From Candidatus Omnitrophota bacterium (lineage in GTDB: Bacteria; Hinthialibacterota; Hinthialibacteria; Hinthialibacterales; Hinthialibacteraceae), in NCBI GenBank assembly GCA_013177805.1, contig JABLXU010000021.1, positions 23,043 to 87,042 of the forward strand: a DNA stretch of 64,000 nt. Reading direction: 5' to 3'. The notes below the pieces were generated by a model. It made no database searches, was not told where the DNA came from, and was given only the letters and a program-made list of their open reading frames with translations. The translations under genes and the position numbers were made by a program. Positions 27,589 through 36,065 of this stretch are shown here, in pieces. Position 1 is the stretch's first letter. Each line of letters begins with the position of its first letter.

Positions 27589-29499
27589 ATGAAAAATTCC
27601 TCCAATTTACTTCCTTTCCTGGCAATCTTGGTTATATCAACGCTTGTATGTACTGCGCTGGCCGGAGCGGGGATTGAAGTATTAACCGTCTCTCCCCGCT
27701 TGATTGCGGATGATGAAACCGGATTCCTTGATCAACGCACAACCGGTTTGTCCAACGTGGGATTGGGAGATAAATGCTATCTCACGGTCCGTCCGGACAA
27801 TCCGGACGATCAACTTACCAGTATCGCATGGTTCTTTGCCGGTCGGCCCGCCTCCTCGGCCGCGGCGTTTCAATTTGTGGATCAGGCCCAGACATGGTTT
27901 ATCCCGGATAGGATTGGCGAATATATTGTGCAAGTCACCGCTCAAAGCACCCTCACAGGGGAGACGATGACTTTCCAACGGAGAATCCTGGGCGCGGTTT
28001 TTACGGGAGTCGGGGGACGGAACAACGAGGCACCCCAGTTCCCGCAATGCCAACTCTGCCACGGGGCGATTGTGGACCGGTGGGAAACCACCCGGCATGC
28101 GCATGTGCTCGAAAATCACCTCAATGGGCAGCGTTCCGATCAATACGATCCAACCTGCTTCGAGTGCCATACAGTGGGATTCAACGCGCAATCGGTGGCG
28201 GCCAACAATGGCTTCAGTCATACTGCCCGTATCCTCCAAGCCGATCTCAACCAACTGGCCGGTCAAGTCAACGAAGCCTTCCGCCGGAATCAGGATGCCA
28301 ATCCCGGGAATGATGTGTTGTATTATGAGACCCTGGCACCCCAGTTGCGGGCCAAGGCCAATGTACAATGTGAAAATTGCCATGGGCCGGGCAGTGAGCA
28401 CTTTGGCAATCCCGCCAATATCGGCAAGGCTTGGGACGCCCGTGTGTGCGCTCAATGCCATGACGCGATGGGATTCGACGGGTATCCCTACCCGTTCGAT
28501 TCCTCCAGCCACAAGAAGTTGACGGCTTCCCTCCAAAACAATCCCGGTTTGTTTAACTCCAGTTGCGCCAAATGCCACACTGCCGAAGGTTTTTACCGTC
28601 TCGCGGTTCTGAACAATCCCAATATTCTCCCGGATGACAATCTCGAACCGCATGGCGTCTCGTGCGTAGCTTGCCATGATCCTCATAACCTCGTCCATCC
28701 CATGCAACTCCGGTTGATGGGAGATATCCCGCTTGACAGCGGCCATGTATACACGGAGGGCGGTACGGGAAGCCTTTGCGCGGTGTGTCATCAGTCGCGT
28801 GTGTCAGGCAGCCTGGAATCGGTGATCCAAACCCAAAACAATGCTCCCCATTTCGGACCCCAAGCGGATGTCATGATGGGCATCAACGCTTGGGATTTCG
28901 GCACGGGATTTGTGAATAAAACATCCGTCCATAAGTATGTGGTCCAGGATACATGCGTGGCCTGCCACATGGCCCGCATCCCCGAAAATGGTTGGAGCCT
29001 GGAACGGGGAATTCTCCTGGGCGGGCATAGCTTTCGGGTCACCAACATCGGGGACGCGGCCGGGCATGCGATATCGAATTACCAAAATTCCTGCTTGCCG
29101 TGTCACCTGACCATGACTTCCATCGACCGGCGCATGTCCACCAGCCAGGACTACGACGGGAATGGGAAAATCGAGGGTATCCAGACCGAGGTCAAGGGAT
29201 TGCTCCGGATCATTGCGGCTCAATTACAACAACGATATCCAGACATCCAGGTAAGAGAAGATCAGGAATTGATCATTCCCTCCGCGGTCTTTAACCAGGC
29301 GTCGTTCCTAGAGCGGGCCGCTATCTACAACTACCGCCTGGTAGTGCGGGACGGCAGTTTCGGCATTCACAACGCGCGGTTTATCGTCGAGATTTTACAA
29401 AAAACATATGGGGCATTGACGCAACGATCGTTCAATTCGGACTATCCTATGGCGTACGCGGTGGGAACCTCCTCCGTCCAGGGATGGTCTGAATATTAA
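27589..29499 (+). CDS. Exported 9-haem cytochrome with Ig-like N-domain
   Basis: 636 residues with a signal peptide (~1-26, ending TALA-GAG). Residues ~27-145 form a beta-rich Ig/PKD-like domain without haem motifs. Nine CxxCH motifs follow from CQLCH (~152) to CLPCH (~503): CQLCH, CFECH, CENCH, CAQCH, CAKCH, CVACH, CAVCH, CVACH, CLPCH. The CENCHGPGSEH segment is seen in cytochrome c554/octahaem-type proteins. The last ~130 residues are haem-free. It starts the rightward group of cytochromes and porin, with a 30-base gap to the next gene. Periplasmic or outer-surface location is open: no lipobox is present. Role in a trans-envelope electron path is inferred from context. Confidence 0.85.
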   Translation: MKNSSNLLPFLAILVISTLVCTALAGAGIEVLTVSPRLIADDETGFLDQRTTGLSNVGLGDKCYLTVRPDNPDDQLTSIAWFFAGRPASSAAAFQFVDQAQTWFIPDRIGEYIVQVTAQSTLTGETMTFQRRILGAVFTGVGGRNNEAPQFPQCQLCHGAIVDRWETTRHAHVLENHLNGQRSDQYDPTCFECHTVGFNAQSVAANNGFSHTARILQADLNQLAGQVNEAFRRNQDANPGNDVLYYETLAPQLRAKANVQCENCHGPGSEHFGNPANIGKAWDARVCAQCHDAMGFDGYPYPFDSSSHKKLTASLQNNPGLFNSSCAKCHTAEGFYRLAVLNNPNILPDDNLEPHGVSCVACHDPHNLVHPMQLRLMGDIPLDSGHVYTEGGTGSLCAVCHQSRVSGSLESVIQTQNNAPHFGPQADVMMGINAWDFGTGFVNKTSVHKYVVQDTCVACHMARIPENGWSLERGILLGGHSFRVTNIGDAAGHAISNYQNSCLPCHLTMTSIDRRMSTSQDYDGNGKIEGIQTEVKGLLRIIAAQLQQRYPDIQVREDQELIIPSAVFNQASFLERAAIYNYRLVVRDGSFGIHNARFIVEILQKTYGALTQRSFNSDYPMAYAVGTSSVQGWSEY

Positions 29500-29529
29500 A
29501 TTTTAGTAATGAAAGAAGGAGCTGACGTC

Positions 29530-30120
29530 ATGAAGAAATCGAGCATCGTGGGGTTGTTGATTGGGCTGACTGCTCTGCTGGTGATTCCGTTTCATGTCCT
29601 CAAAGCCGGAGAAGAGAGCAAGGACGTGGAGAAAATTGAATTCGTGGGCGCGAACAAATGCAAAATGTGCCATAACTTGAAAAAATTCGGTATGTTCCAT
29701 GATGATTGGATGCAGACCAAACACGCGAAGGCCATGGATGTCCTGAACGAGGATGAAAAGAAAAATCCCGAGTGCTTGAAATGCCACACCACCGGGTACG
29801 GCAAACCGGGCGGTTTTGTCAGCTTGGAAAAAACTCCTGCCCTGGCCGGTGTCCAATGCGAAATGTGCCATGGCCCCGGACAAGAACATATTAAATCGAA
29901 ACGCGGCGGCACCGTGATCCCTCATGCTTGGGAACCGGAAGAGGAAACCTGTGTGAAATGCCATAATAAGGAGAATCCCAACTGGAAAGAAGACCGGTAC
30001 ACCGATCCAGAAACAGGTACCAAAGCCGGTTTCATTTACAAAGTCGCGGTGAAGGAAATCAATCACGCCAAAGTTCTGGAACAACTGGGTAAAAAACCCA
30101 AAACTGCTGATTTGAAATAA
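29530..30120 (+). CDS. Small tetrahaem periplasmic cytochrome (c554-like)
   Basis: 196 residues from the ATG at 29530, which has AAGGAG at a good distance and gives a signal peptide start (MKKSSIVGLLIGLTALL, cleavage near LKA-GEE). Four CxxCH motifs: CKMCH (~44), CLKCH (~78), CEMCH (~111, in CEMCHGPGQEH) and CVKCH (~141). The order and the CxMCHGPG segment resemble cytochrome c554-type tetrahaem proteins. A soluble, small tetrahaem protein between a 9-haem cytochrome and a porin is well placed to act as a periplasmic shuttle between inner-membrane quinol oxidases and the outer membrane; this is inferred. Confidence 0.85.
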   Translation: MKKSSIVGLLIGLTALLVIPFHVLKAGEESKDVEKIEFVGANKCKMCHNLKKFGMFHDDWMQTKHAKAMDVLNEDEKKNPECLKCHTTGYGKPGGFVSLEKTPALAGVQCEMCHGPGQEHIKSKRGGTVIPHAWEPEEETCVKCHNKENPNWKEDRYTDPETGTKAGFIYKVAVKEINHAKVLEQLGKKPKTADLK

Positions 30121-30195
30121 CCTCCGGGTATCTTTCTCAATAGCCCCGGCCGTCGGAGGGGATTCCCTCTCGTTGGGAAATAGACGGTAAATGAA

Positions 30196-31704
30196 ATGGA
30201 ATCTGAACGTGTGTGGCGAAGAGGTATGAACGGGAAACTTCACATCCTTGTGGTTTTCTTCTTAGGAACAATCTGCCTCACCTGGGCTCCGGCTCCAAAG
30301 GCTGGAGCCCAGGAGTCCGCTGAATCCGTGGATACCAGGGAGACCGAAAGCCCGGAGGCCGAACAGCCGGCCGCCGGAGGTGCTGACGTGGAGAGTGCCG
30401 CTGGGGAAAGTGGATCGCCAGAAAAATCGGCATGGTTTGAATCCATGAAAGTATCCGGTACGCTCCACTCTAGTTATCAATTCCGCAGCTACGATGGCCG
30501 GGACGATAGCGATATCTATGAGTATTTCTCATTGCGGTTGCGTGATATCGTGAAGGACCGGGTTGACGGAGCGTTTTCGCTTTTTTGGCATGAGGATCTG
30601 AACGGTGGCAGTACGCTCAAGGGATCTGAACTTTACGATCCCTTTTTGGACATCGACCAGGCGGACAGCAATCGCTTCCGGTTCTACACTGGTTACCTGG
30701 ATTTCAAGCAACTGGGTTTCGAGGAAAGCCGCCTGCGCGTGGGCCGTCAATTCCTGGAGGATATCGACTACGCCCATTTCGACGGCGCGTCCTACCGGTT
30801 TTCTCCCACCGATCCGTTGGAAATTACCCTGTTCGGCGGCCGTCCCGTAACGTTTTATTCGTCCTCCAGCGGTGACGCCTTCTACGGCGCGGATGTCCGT
30901 TACCGCTTCACGCCTCAAACCAAGGCCGCCGCCCGCTATTACCGTTACGACGCCGATCCGTTCCGGGATGACTTGGCCGCGGTAGAAGTCTGGCACATGT
31001 TCATGCCGGAACTGCAAACCCACGCCGAGTTCTCCCTGCTGGATGCCGATCCATATCTTTTCCAGAACGATTGGTATTACCGCTGGGATGAATACGACTT
31101 CGATATCGTGGCTCAAGTCGTCCGTCTATTCAGTGAAATCAGCGATCAAACTATTAATTTCAATCCCTATTTCCCCGTCATGCATGGCTACGAGCCATTC
31201 ACTTACGGTTCCACCCTCTTCACCAAGGGATTGAATGACTGGGTCAGCCTCAACGCCGGTTTCGATTTCCGGGTGTCGGATGGCGGCCTGGATCCCGTCG
31301 CGGAATACACCAACCGGGACTACGTCCGGGGGACTCTCGGGGCGGAATTCTATCCCACCCGGCAATTGACCCTCAGCGTGAACGGAGAATACTGGAGCGT
31401 GGATTCTGATGATGAATTCACTGGAGTCTCCGGCGAGGTGGAATACAAGCCCACGAAGCAATGGACACTCACGGCCGGTGCGGAATATGGAGAATATATC
31501 CAAGAGTATATGGATGAATTTCTCTTGTTCTTTGGACAGGAAGAAGTGTTCCGGATTACCCCGGATGTCATCACCTATTACGCCCGGGTCAAGTGGCAAC
31601 CCACAAGCAGAATCTACACCGCCGCCCGCTTCGAAGTGGAGGATAACAGCCTCGAGAACGACAATTGGTACGCATTCCAATTGCAAGTGGGAGTCAATTT
31701 TTAA
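30196..31704 (+). CDS. Outer-membrane beta-barrel porin of a cytochrome conduit
   Basis: Up to 502 residues; an in-frame ATG at 30226 gives a tighter signal peptide (cleavage near AGA-QES), so either start may be used. After an acidic linker (~45-85) the chain consists of alternating-residue amphipathic strands rich in Tyr, Phe and Arg (e.g. VSGTLHSSYQFRSYDG, KAAARYYRYDADPF) and ends in Phe (QLQVGVNF), the outer-membrane barrel signature. No haem motifs. It overlaps by promoter-free spacing (one base) with the 11-haem lipoprotein gene and follows the tetrahaem gene, the arrangement of porin-cytochrome modules such as MtrB/MtrA or OmbB/OmaB/OmcB. It is expected to sheathe a multihaem protein across the outer membrane. 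Confidence 0.82.
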   Translation: MESERVWRRGMNGKLHILVVFFLGTICLTWAPAPKAGAQESAESVDTRETESPEAEQPAAGGADVESAAGESGSPEKSAWFESMKVSGTLHSSYQFRSYDGRDDSDIYEYFSLRLRDIVKDRVDGAFSLFWHEDLNGGSTLKGSELYDPFLDIDQADSNRFRFYTGYLDFKQLGFEESRLRVGRQFLEDIDYAHFDGASYRFSPTDPLEITLFGGRPVTFYSSSSGDAFYGADVRYRFTPQTKAAARYYRYDADPFRDDLAAVEVWHMFMPELQTHAEFSLLDADPYLFQNDWYYRWDEYDFDIVAQVVRLFSEISDQTINFNPYFPVMHGYEPFTYGSTLFTKGLNDWVSLNAGFDFRVSDGGLDPVAEYTNRDYVRGTLGAEFYPTRQLTLSVNGEYWSVDSDDEFTGVSGEVEYKPTKQWTLTAGAEYGEYIQEYMDEFLLFFGQEEVFRITPDVITYYARVKWQPTSRIYTAARFEVEDNSLENDNWYAFQLQVGVNF

Positions 31705-31705
31705 T

Positions 31706-32653
31706 ATGATTCAGAACCGACTTTCCCCATTATCTTGGTTGATACCCCTGATTTGGGCAGTTTTTCTCTCTGGTTGCGATCCCAAGGAACTGGCCAATAC
31801 CTTTCCGCACAAACCCCATATCGATCAGGGAGTGACCTGCGATGTTTGCCATGAAATGCAAGACAACCAAGTGACCAATCCGACCCTCGAAACCTGTCTG
31901 ACCTGTCACACCCTGGACGAAGACCGGTATCAAAAATGCCAGGATTGTCACAATCAAACCTCCGTGGAATGGAACGAACAGAGCCTCATCACTCACGAAA
32001 AAATGCTGCGGCCTTTCCTGCCAAAGGATTGGGAGGATATCTCGTACAAACACGGCGAACATTTGAAGGACTACAACCATTGCGTGGATTGCCACAAGGG
32101 AGTCGAGCAATCCACCCAAATATCGATCGAGAACTTGCCCTCCATGAAAACCGCCATGGCCGTGCATGAGGAACTGGGATTATCCAATGATTGCGAAGCC
32201 TGCCACCTCGAACTCAATTCTTTTACTCCTCCCACCAGCCACGACAGCCGGTGGACGGAAACTCATGGCCGCATGACAGAGTTCACAGGCACAGACAGCT
32301 GTTTGCTATGCCACCAAGAAGAAACTTGCCAACTGTGCCATGCCACTCAAAAACCTCGAAATCACACCAATTTGTGGCGGCTGAAAACCCATGGCATTCA
32401 AGCCTCGTTCGACCGGGCGAAATGCATGGTCTGCCACCGGGACGATACCTGTCTGGTCTGCCACCAGGCATCTTCTCCCCCGGTGCCGCCTGCTTCCTAT
32501 CACACACCGGATGCCACGTGTTTATCGTGCCACAGCCCCTTGGCCGCCCGGGGACCTAAACCCCGTCCCAAACCAAGCCTCTACAAACCGATGCCCCACC
32601 GCATGATGATGGGTGTAACTTCCCAAAAATGCCTGGAATGCCATCTGTTTTAG
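31706..32653 (+). CDS. 11-haem cytochrome lipoprotein
   Basis: 315 residues from the ATG at 31706, one base after the porin stop codon, so the two are translationally linked. The N-terminus is a lipoprotein signal (hydrophobic core, then VFLSGC; mature Cys ~24). Eleven CxxCH motifs follow: CDVCH (~45), CLTCH, CQDCH, CVDCH, CEACH, CLLCH, CQLCH, CMVCH, CLVCH, CLSCH and CLECH (~309), i.e. one haem per ~25 residues with almost no other domain. Such dense chains thread through porins (MtrA-like) or sit on the outer surface (OmcB-like lipoproteins). Pairing with the porin makes it the probable trans-outer-membrane wire. Confidence 0.88.
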   Translation: MIQNRLSPLSWLIPLIWAVFLSGCDPKELANTFPHKPHIDQGVTCDVCHEMQDNQVTNPTLETCLTCHTLDEDRYQKCQDCHNQTSVEWNEQSLITHEKMLRPFLPKDWEDISYKHGEHLKDYNHCVDCHKGVEQSTQISIENLPSMKTAMAVHEELGLSNDCEACHLELNSFTPPTSHDSRWTETHGRMTEFTGTDSCLLCHQEETCQLCHATQKPRNHTNLWRLKTHGIQASFDRAKCMVCHRDDTCLVCHQASSPPVPPASYHTPDATCLSCHSPLAARGPKPRPKPSLYKPMPHRMMMGVTSQKCLECHLF

Positions 32654-32809
32654 TTAAAAGCTATCGGATATACGGATCGGGTTGGGCGGCGAGAGAATCG
32701 ATTCCTAGTCCAGGGCGTTTGGCGGATAAGACCTATCTTAATGTATATCAGTTAGTTAAGAGTATAGAGAAGATCCCGTTTGGGCTTTGGGAAATGGCGG
32801 GAGTGCTGT

Positions 32810-33325
32810 TCAAGAACCATCCCGCTTCCAGTCTTGATGGCATCGCTGGCAATCCAATCCGGTATCCGATTGCTGTATTCCGTGGGTCATGGCTGGTGAG
32901 GGGAAGGCTGGGGTTGGATTGATGATAACTTTTTCCATCTGGACGATGTTATAAGCCTGGAAGGTTCCGATGCTGGTCAGGATCAGGAACATGGGCGTGA
33001 TGCCAATAAAGATACCCGTGCGTAACCGGTGAAGGTGATCCTCTTCATCGGAATCCATTTCGGTGAAGGCTGTAGGAATCGATTTCCGGCGCTGGGTTTC
33101 CAGAATCTGGCCGATGGGGACCAGCGCGAGACTGGCCACCAGGACCGCCGGAGCCAATAAGTAAATGAAAATCCGAACGTTATGGCTGAAAATGCCGAAC
33201 AGCAAGTCGATTGGGATCAGTAAGGCTTCCAAAAAAAGCAAAAGAATAGCGGCCAATAGTCCGAACGTGGAAAATACGGATGGACCGGTAGAGAATCGGT
33301 CAGGTGAATTTGTATAAGGTTCCAT
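32810..33325 (-). CDS. Single-haem relative of the ImcH membrane anchor
   Basis: About 171 residues from the ATG at 33325 (a TTG at 33406 is an alternative with no support). It has three helices: FGLLAAILLLFLEALLIP, FIYLLAPAVLVASLALVPIG and FIGITPMFLILTSIGTFQAY. These line up with the N-terminal part of the 7-haem protein at 25790 (FGFMLAMAFLVGEAL; LIYVVGPAILILGLLMVPLG; SMIGSYQAYHV). Instead of seven haems only one CQRCH remains near the C-terminus. It could be a short quinol-interacting partner, a regulatory subunit or a decayed duplicate; the intact frame and kept haem site argue for a function. It is leftward, divergent from the decahaem gene. Confidence 0.7.
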   Translation of the reverse strand: MEPYTNSPDRFSTGPSVFSTFGLLAAILLLFLEALLIPIDLLFGIFSHNVRIFIYLLAPAVLVASLALVPIGQILETQRRKSIPTAFTEMDSDEEDHLHRLRTGIFIGITPMFLILTSIGTFQAYNIVQMEKVIINPTPAFPSPAMTHGIQQSDTGLDCQRCHQDWKRDGS

Positions 33326-33501
33326 CAAGTCGTACACCGTAAATCGATAGATCGATCGGATTATATGCCGCCTAATTATTTTTTCCTCAAATGTGGAGTT
33401 TATCAATCAAGTGAATAGTTGCCAGGACAATAGGTGACAGGAATATACCCTGGTTTTTTGGATGATCCAGTGGAGCGCGCCGTTTATTCTCTTTCGTCAT
33501 C

Positions 33502-33520
33502 CGTGGGTGACCTCCCCACT
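33502..33520. promoter_or_regulatory. Enhancer-like repeat, copy with CCT centre
   Basis: CGTGGGTGACCTCCCCACT shares TGGGTGA and CCCCACT with the copy at 33547-33566, with one base less between. Two copies 45 bases apart, 110-170 bases upstream of a candidate sigma-54 promoter, look like tandem activator sites. Confidence 0.45.
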
Positions 33521-33537
33521 GGGGAGATTCATAATTC

Positions 33538-33566
33538 TCACCCAAAATTGGGTGATTTGCCCCACT
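33538..33566. promoter_or_regulatory. Overlapping palindromes upstream of decahaem gene
   Basis: TCACCCAA-AA-TTGGGTGA (33538-33555) is a perfect 8-bp dyad, and its right arm is also the left half of ATTGGGTGATTTGCCCCACT (33547-33566), a near copy of the element at 27351. Such nested dyads are typical binding sites of dimeric or hexameric activators. Candidate binder: NtrC-type protein encoded at 36066. Confidence 0.55.
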
Positions 33567-33654
33567 CGGTTGGAACATGCATCTCTGGGAAGACATCCTG
33601 GAGTATCGGTGGAAACGGTAAGATCCGTGATCTTCGGGATTTTTATACCGATTC

Positions 33655-33662
33655 ATAGCTAT
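33655..33662. promoter_or_regulatory. ATAGCTAT palindrome, copy 5
   Basis: GATTC-ATAGCTAT-TTATC, 75 bases before the decahaem gene and just upstream of the candidate sigma-54 promoter at 33672. Its flanks match copy 4 in reverse orientation. Confidence 0.55.
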
Positions 33663-33671
33663 TTATCTAAC

Positions 33672-33688
33672 AAGGAACGATCTTTGCT
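33672..33688 (+). promoter_or_regulatory. Candidate sigma-54 promoter of decahaem gene
   Basis: AAGGAACGATCTTTGCT: GG and GC separated by exactly ten bases, with GGAACG against the consensus GGCACG and TTTGCT against TTGCW. It lies 50 bases before the ATG at 33737, with enhancer-like repeats 110-170 bases upstream. The order enhancer, promoter, gene is that of sigma-54 systems and an NtrC-family activator is encoded directly behind the target gene. Confidence 0.6.
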
Positions 33689-33736
33689 CCAAATTAGTGG
33701 CGCACTAAAACTTTTTTCAACGAGGTGTCAGTAACT

Positions 33737-35785
33737 ATGGATCGACGCGGATGGATTTTACCCCTGATGGGATTCGCTATCGGATTATGCGGTATGACGG
33801 CTTGGGGCGCGGACGGTTTGCAGGTCAAGATTTTGAGTACGGTAATCAACCAAGACCTCAAACCCGAAGTGACTTTCACCGTCCAGGATGGCGTAGGCAA
33901 TCCCTTGGCGCTTTCTGAGGTGACGGTCCGTTTCATGATTGCCCGGCTGGATGTCTACGACGCTCAGAAAGGCAGTTCGGCCTATTGGAGCTACAATGTC
34001 CGGACCCAGACCGTCCCGGAAGGATATCCCAACGCCGGCGCGCGGGCCGAGCAGGCCACTCTCGACAGCAATGGGATCTTGACCCAGTTGGAATTCGGCA
34101 AGTACCTGTATACTTTCAATACGGCCTTGCCCGCGGATTACGACCGGACTAAGACGCACACCGTGGGCGGGCAGATCCAGCGGAATGTGGACGATAAGGT
34201 CTTTTACGCCAATCCTCTCTATCATTTTGTCCCCAATGGCAGCGACGTCGTAGCATTGCGCAAGGTGGTCACTACCGAAGCCTGCAATGCTTGCCATGCC
34301 GGTTTGGCGTTGCACGGCGGCGGGCGGCGCGAGGTGGGATATTGCATCCTGTGCCATAGTCCTCAATCCACCGATCCCGATACGGGCAATACCGTGGACA
34401 TGACGGTCATGATTCACAAGATCCACATGGGCGAGGATCTCCCCAGCGTCCAGGCGGGGAAGCCTTACCAAATTGTAGGCAACAGGCAGAGCCTTCATGA
34501 TTATTCTAAAGTCGTGTTCCCTATGGACCATCGGAATTGCACGTCGTGCCACGACGGGCCACAGGGATCGGTGTACAAGACCGCTCCGAGCATCCGGGCC
34601 TGCGGTTCTTGCCATGACGATGTCAATTTCCAGACCGGTGAAGGCCATGGCCCCGGCAATTTTCCCCAGCAAGATGATTCCATGTGCACCGCCTGCCATA
34701 CCGCGGAAGGACCGGAGTTCGGCATATCCGTCGCCGGCGCGCATACTGTGCCCGCCAAGTCGCAGAAACTGCGCGGCTTGATCGCGGAGATCCTCGAAGT
34801 GACGGACGCCCTGCCCGGTCAGGCCCCCAAGGTGACTTTTTCACTAAAACAGAAAGATGGCAGCGCGGTTGATCCGGTGGAACTTACCTCGTTCGCCATC
34901 ACCTATGCTGGACCGACAAAGGAATACACCTCGTACACCCGGGAAGACGCCTCGAAAACCTCCAGCAAGGTAGGAGAGGGGACCTATACCTATACTTTTA
35001 CCAAAGCCCTTCCTGTGGACGCGCAAGGAACATATGCCTTCGTGATCGAAGGGCGGCGCACAGTGGTGTTGGAAGACAAGCCGGAAGGCATGCAAGATAT
35101 AACCGTGGTCGAGGGATTAATGAATCCGGTCAAGTATGTCGCGGTTACCGATACGCAACCGGTGCCCCGCCGCCAGGTGGTCAGCCTGGAAAAATGCAAC
35201 GCCTGCCATGACCAGTTATCCCTGCACGGGTCCCAGCGCAATGTCATCGATAACTGTGTGACGTGCCACAATCCCAAGGTCAGCGACATCGGGCGCCGGC
35301 CGGAAGGCGTGGGTGGCGGCCAATCGGTCAGTTTCGCGTACATGATCCACAAAATCCACGCCGGGGAGGAGTTGGAGAAGGATTACACCGTGTACGGGTT
35401 CGGCAATACCCCGCACAATTACAATCATGTCCTCTTTCCGGGTTTGTTGAACAAGTGTGACATGTGCCATGTGACTTCCGTTCCCGCTTTGCCGCTTTCT
35501 TCGGATGTATTGCCAATTAATTTCACTGACAAGGATGGCAAGAATGTCCGTATCCCGCCCACCAGCGCGGCGTGCAACTCGTGCCATGACAACGATTCCG
35601 CTCTCGCCCACGCGGAACTCAACACCACGTCGGAAGGAATCGAATCCTGCGCCGTTTGCCACCGCGAAGGCCGGGACGCCAGCATCGCGGAGGCGCATGC
35701 CGTCAAGCAGTTCCTGAACGTGATCGAGACGATGGGTCCGCCTCCCACCGCCGTGGAGCATTGGAGTATGTTCTTGAATCAATGA
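33737..35785 (+). CDS. OmcA/MtrC-family decahaem surface cytochrome
   Basis: 682 residues from the ATG at 33737 with GAGG upstream. A signal peptide (ends TAWGA) is followed by the four-part OmcA/MtrC layout: beta domain I (~25-175, LKPEVTFTVQDGVGNPL), five haems (CNACH ~183, CILCH, CTSCH, CGSCH, CTACH ~318), beta domain III (~340-475, APKVTFSLKQKDGSAV), and five haems (CNACH ~489, CVTCH, CDMCH, CNSCH, CAVCH ~638). MIHKIHMGEDL and MIHKIHAGEEL are the paired distal-His segments of the two pentahaem halves. Family members are terminal reductases for metals, humics or electrodes on the cell surface. Unlike MtrC/OmcA of Shewanella, no lipobox is seen (AIGLC lacks a small residue before Cys). Confidence 0.93.
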   Translation: MDRRGWILPLMGFAIGLCGMTAWGADGLQVKILSTVINQDLKPEVTFTVQDGVGNPLALSEVTVRFMIARLDVYDAQKGSSAYWSYNVRTQTVPEGYPNAGARAEQATLDSNGILTQLEFGKYLYTFNTALPADYDRTKTHTVGGQIQRNVDDKVFYANPLYHFVPNGSDVVALRKVVTTEACNACHAGLALHGGGRREVGYCILCHSPQSTDPDTGNTVDMTVMIHKIHMGEDLPSVQAGKPYQIVGNRQSLHDYSKVVFPMDHRNCTSCHDGPQGSVYKTAPSIRACGSCHDDVNFQTGEGHGPGNFPQQDDSMCTACHTAEGPEFGISVAGAHTVPAKSQKLRGLIAEILEVTDALPGQAPKVTFSLKQKDGSAVDPVELTSFAITYAGPTKEYTSYTREDASKTSSKVGEGTYTYTFTKALPVDAQGTYAFVIEGRRTVVLEDKPEGMQDITVVEGLMNPVKYVAVTDTQPVPRRQVVSLEKCNACHDQLSLHGSQRNVIDNCVTCHNPKVSDIGRRPEGVGGGQSVSFAYMIHKIHAGEELEKDYTVYGFGNTPHNYNHVLFPGLLNKCDMCHVTSVPALPLSSDVLPINFTDKDGKNVRIPPTSAACNSCHDNDSALAHAELNTTSEGIESCAVCHREGRDASIAEAHAVKQFLNVIETMGPPPTAVEHWSMFLNQ

Positions 35786-35859
35786 CTGTCATTCACAGGT
35801 TGATAAGCCGCCGGTATTGATCCGGTGCTCCCATCTCTCATGGAATCTCCTATCCGATT

Positions 35860-35888
35860 GGGGGAGTCGAACGACTCCCCCGGTTTTT
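35860..35888 (+). terminator. Rho-independent terminator
   Basis: GGGGGAGTC and GACTCCCCC pair perfectly around GAAC, followed by CGG and a T6 run. It ends the decahaem gene transcript and may also serve the leftward regulator gene. Confidence 0.88.
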
Positions 35889-36065
35889 TAATGGCATCTT
35901 CGTGATGGCCTTTTCCGAGGCAGGATGCGTTTCGCATACAGGGATTTTCAATTACCCGGAGGATGAGGGGATGGAAGGTATAGCCTGTCCTTTTGCCGAA
36001 CGAAAAGGCACGTTGCCACATGCTTCTACCACGTGGCGGGCAGGGTGGGCTTGAACTTCAACATT

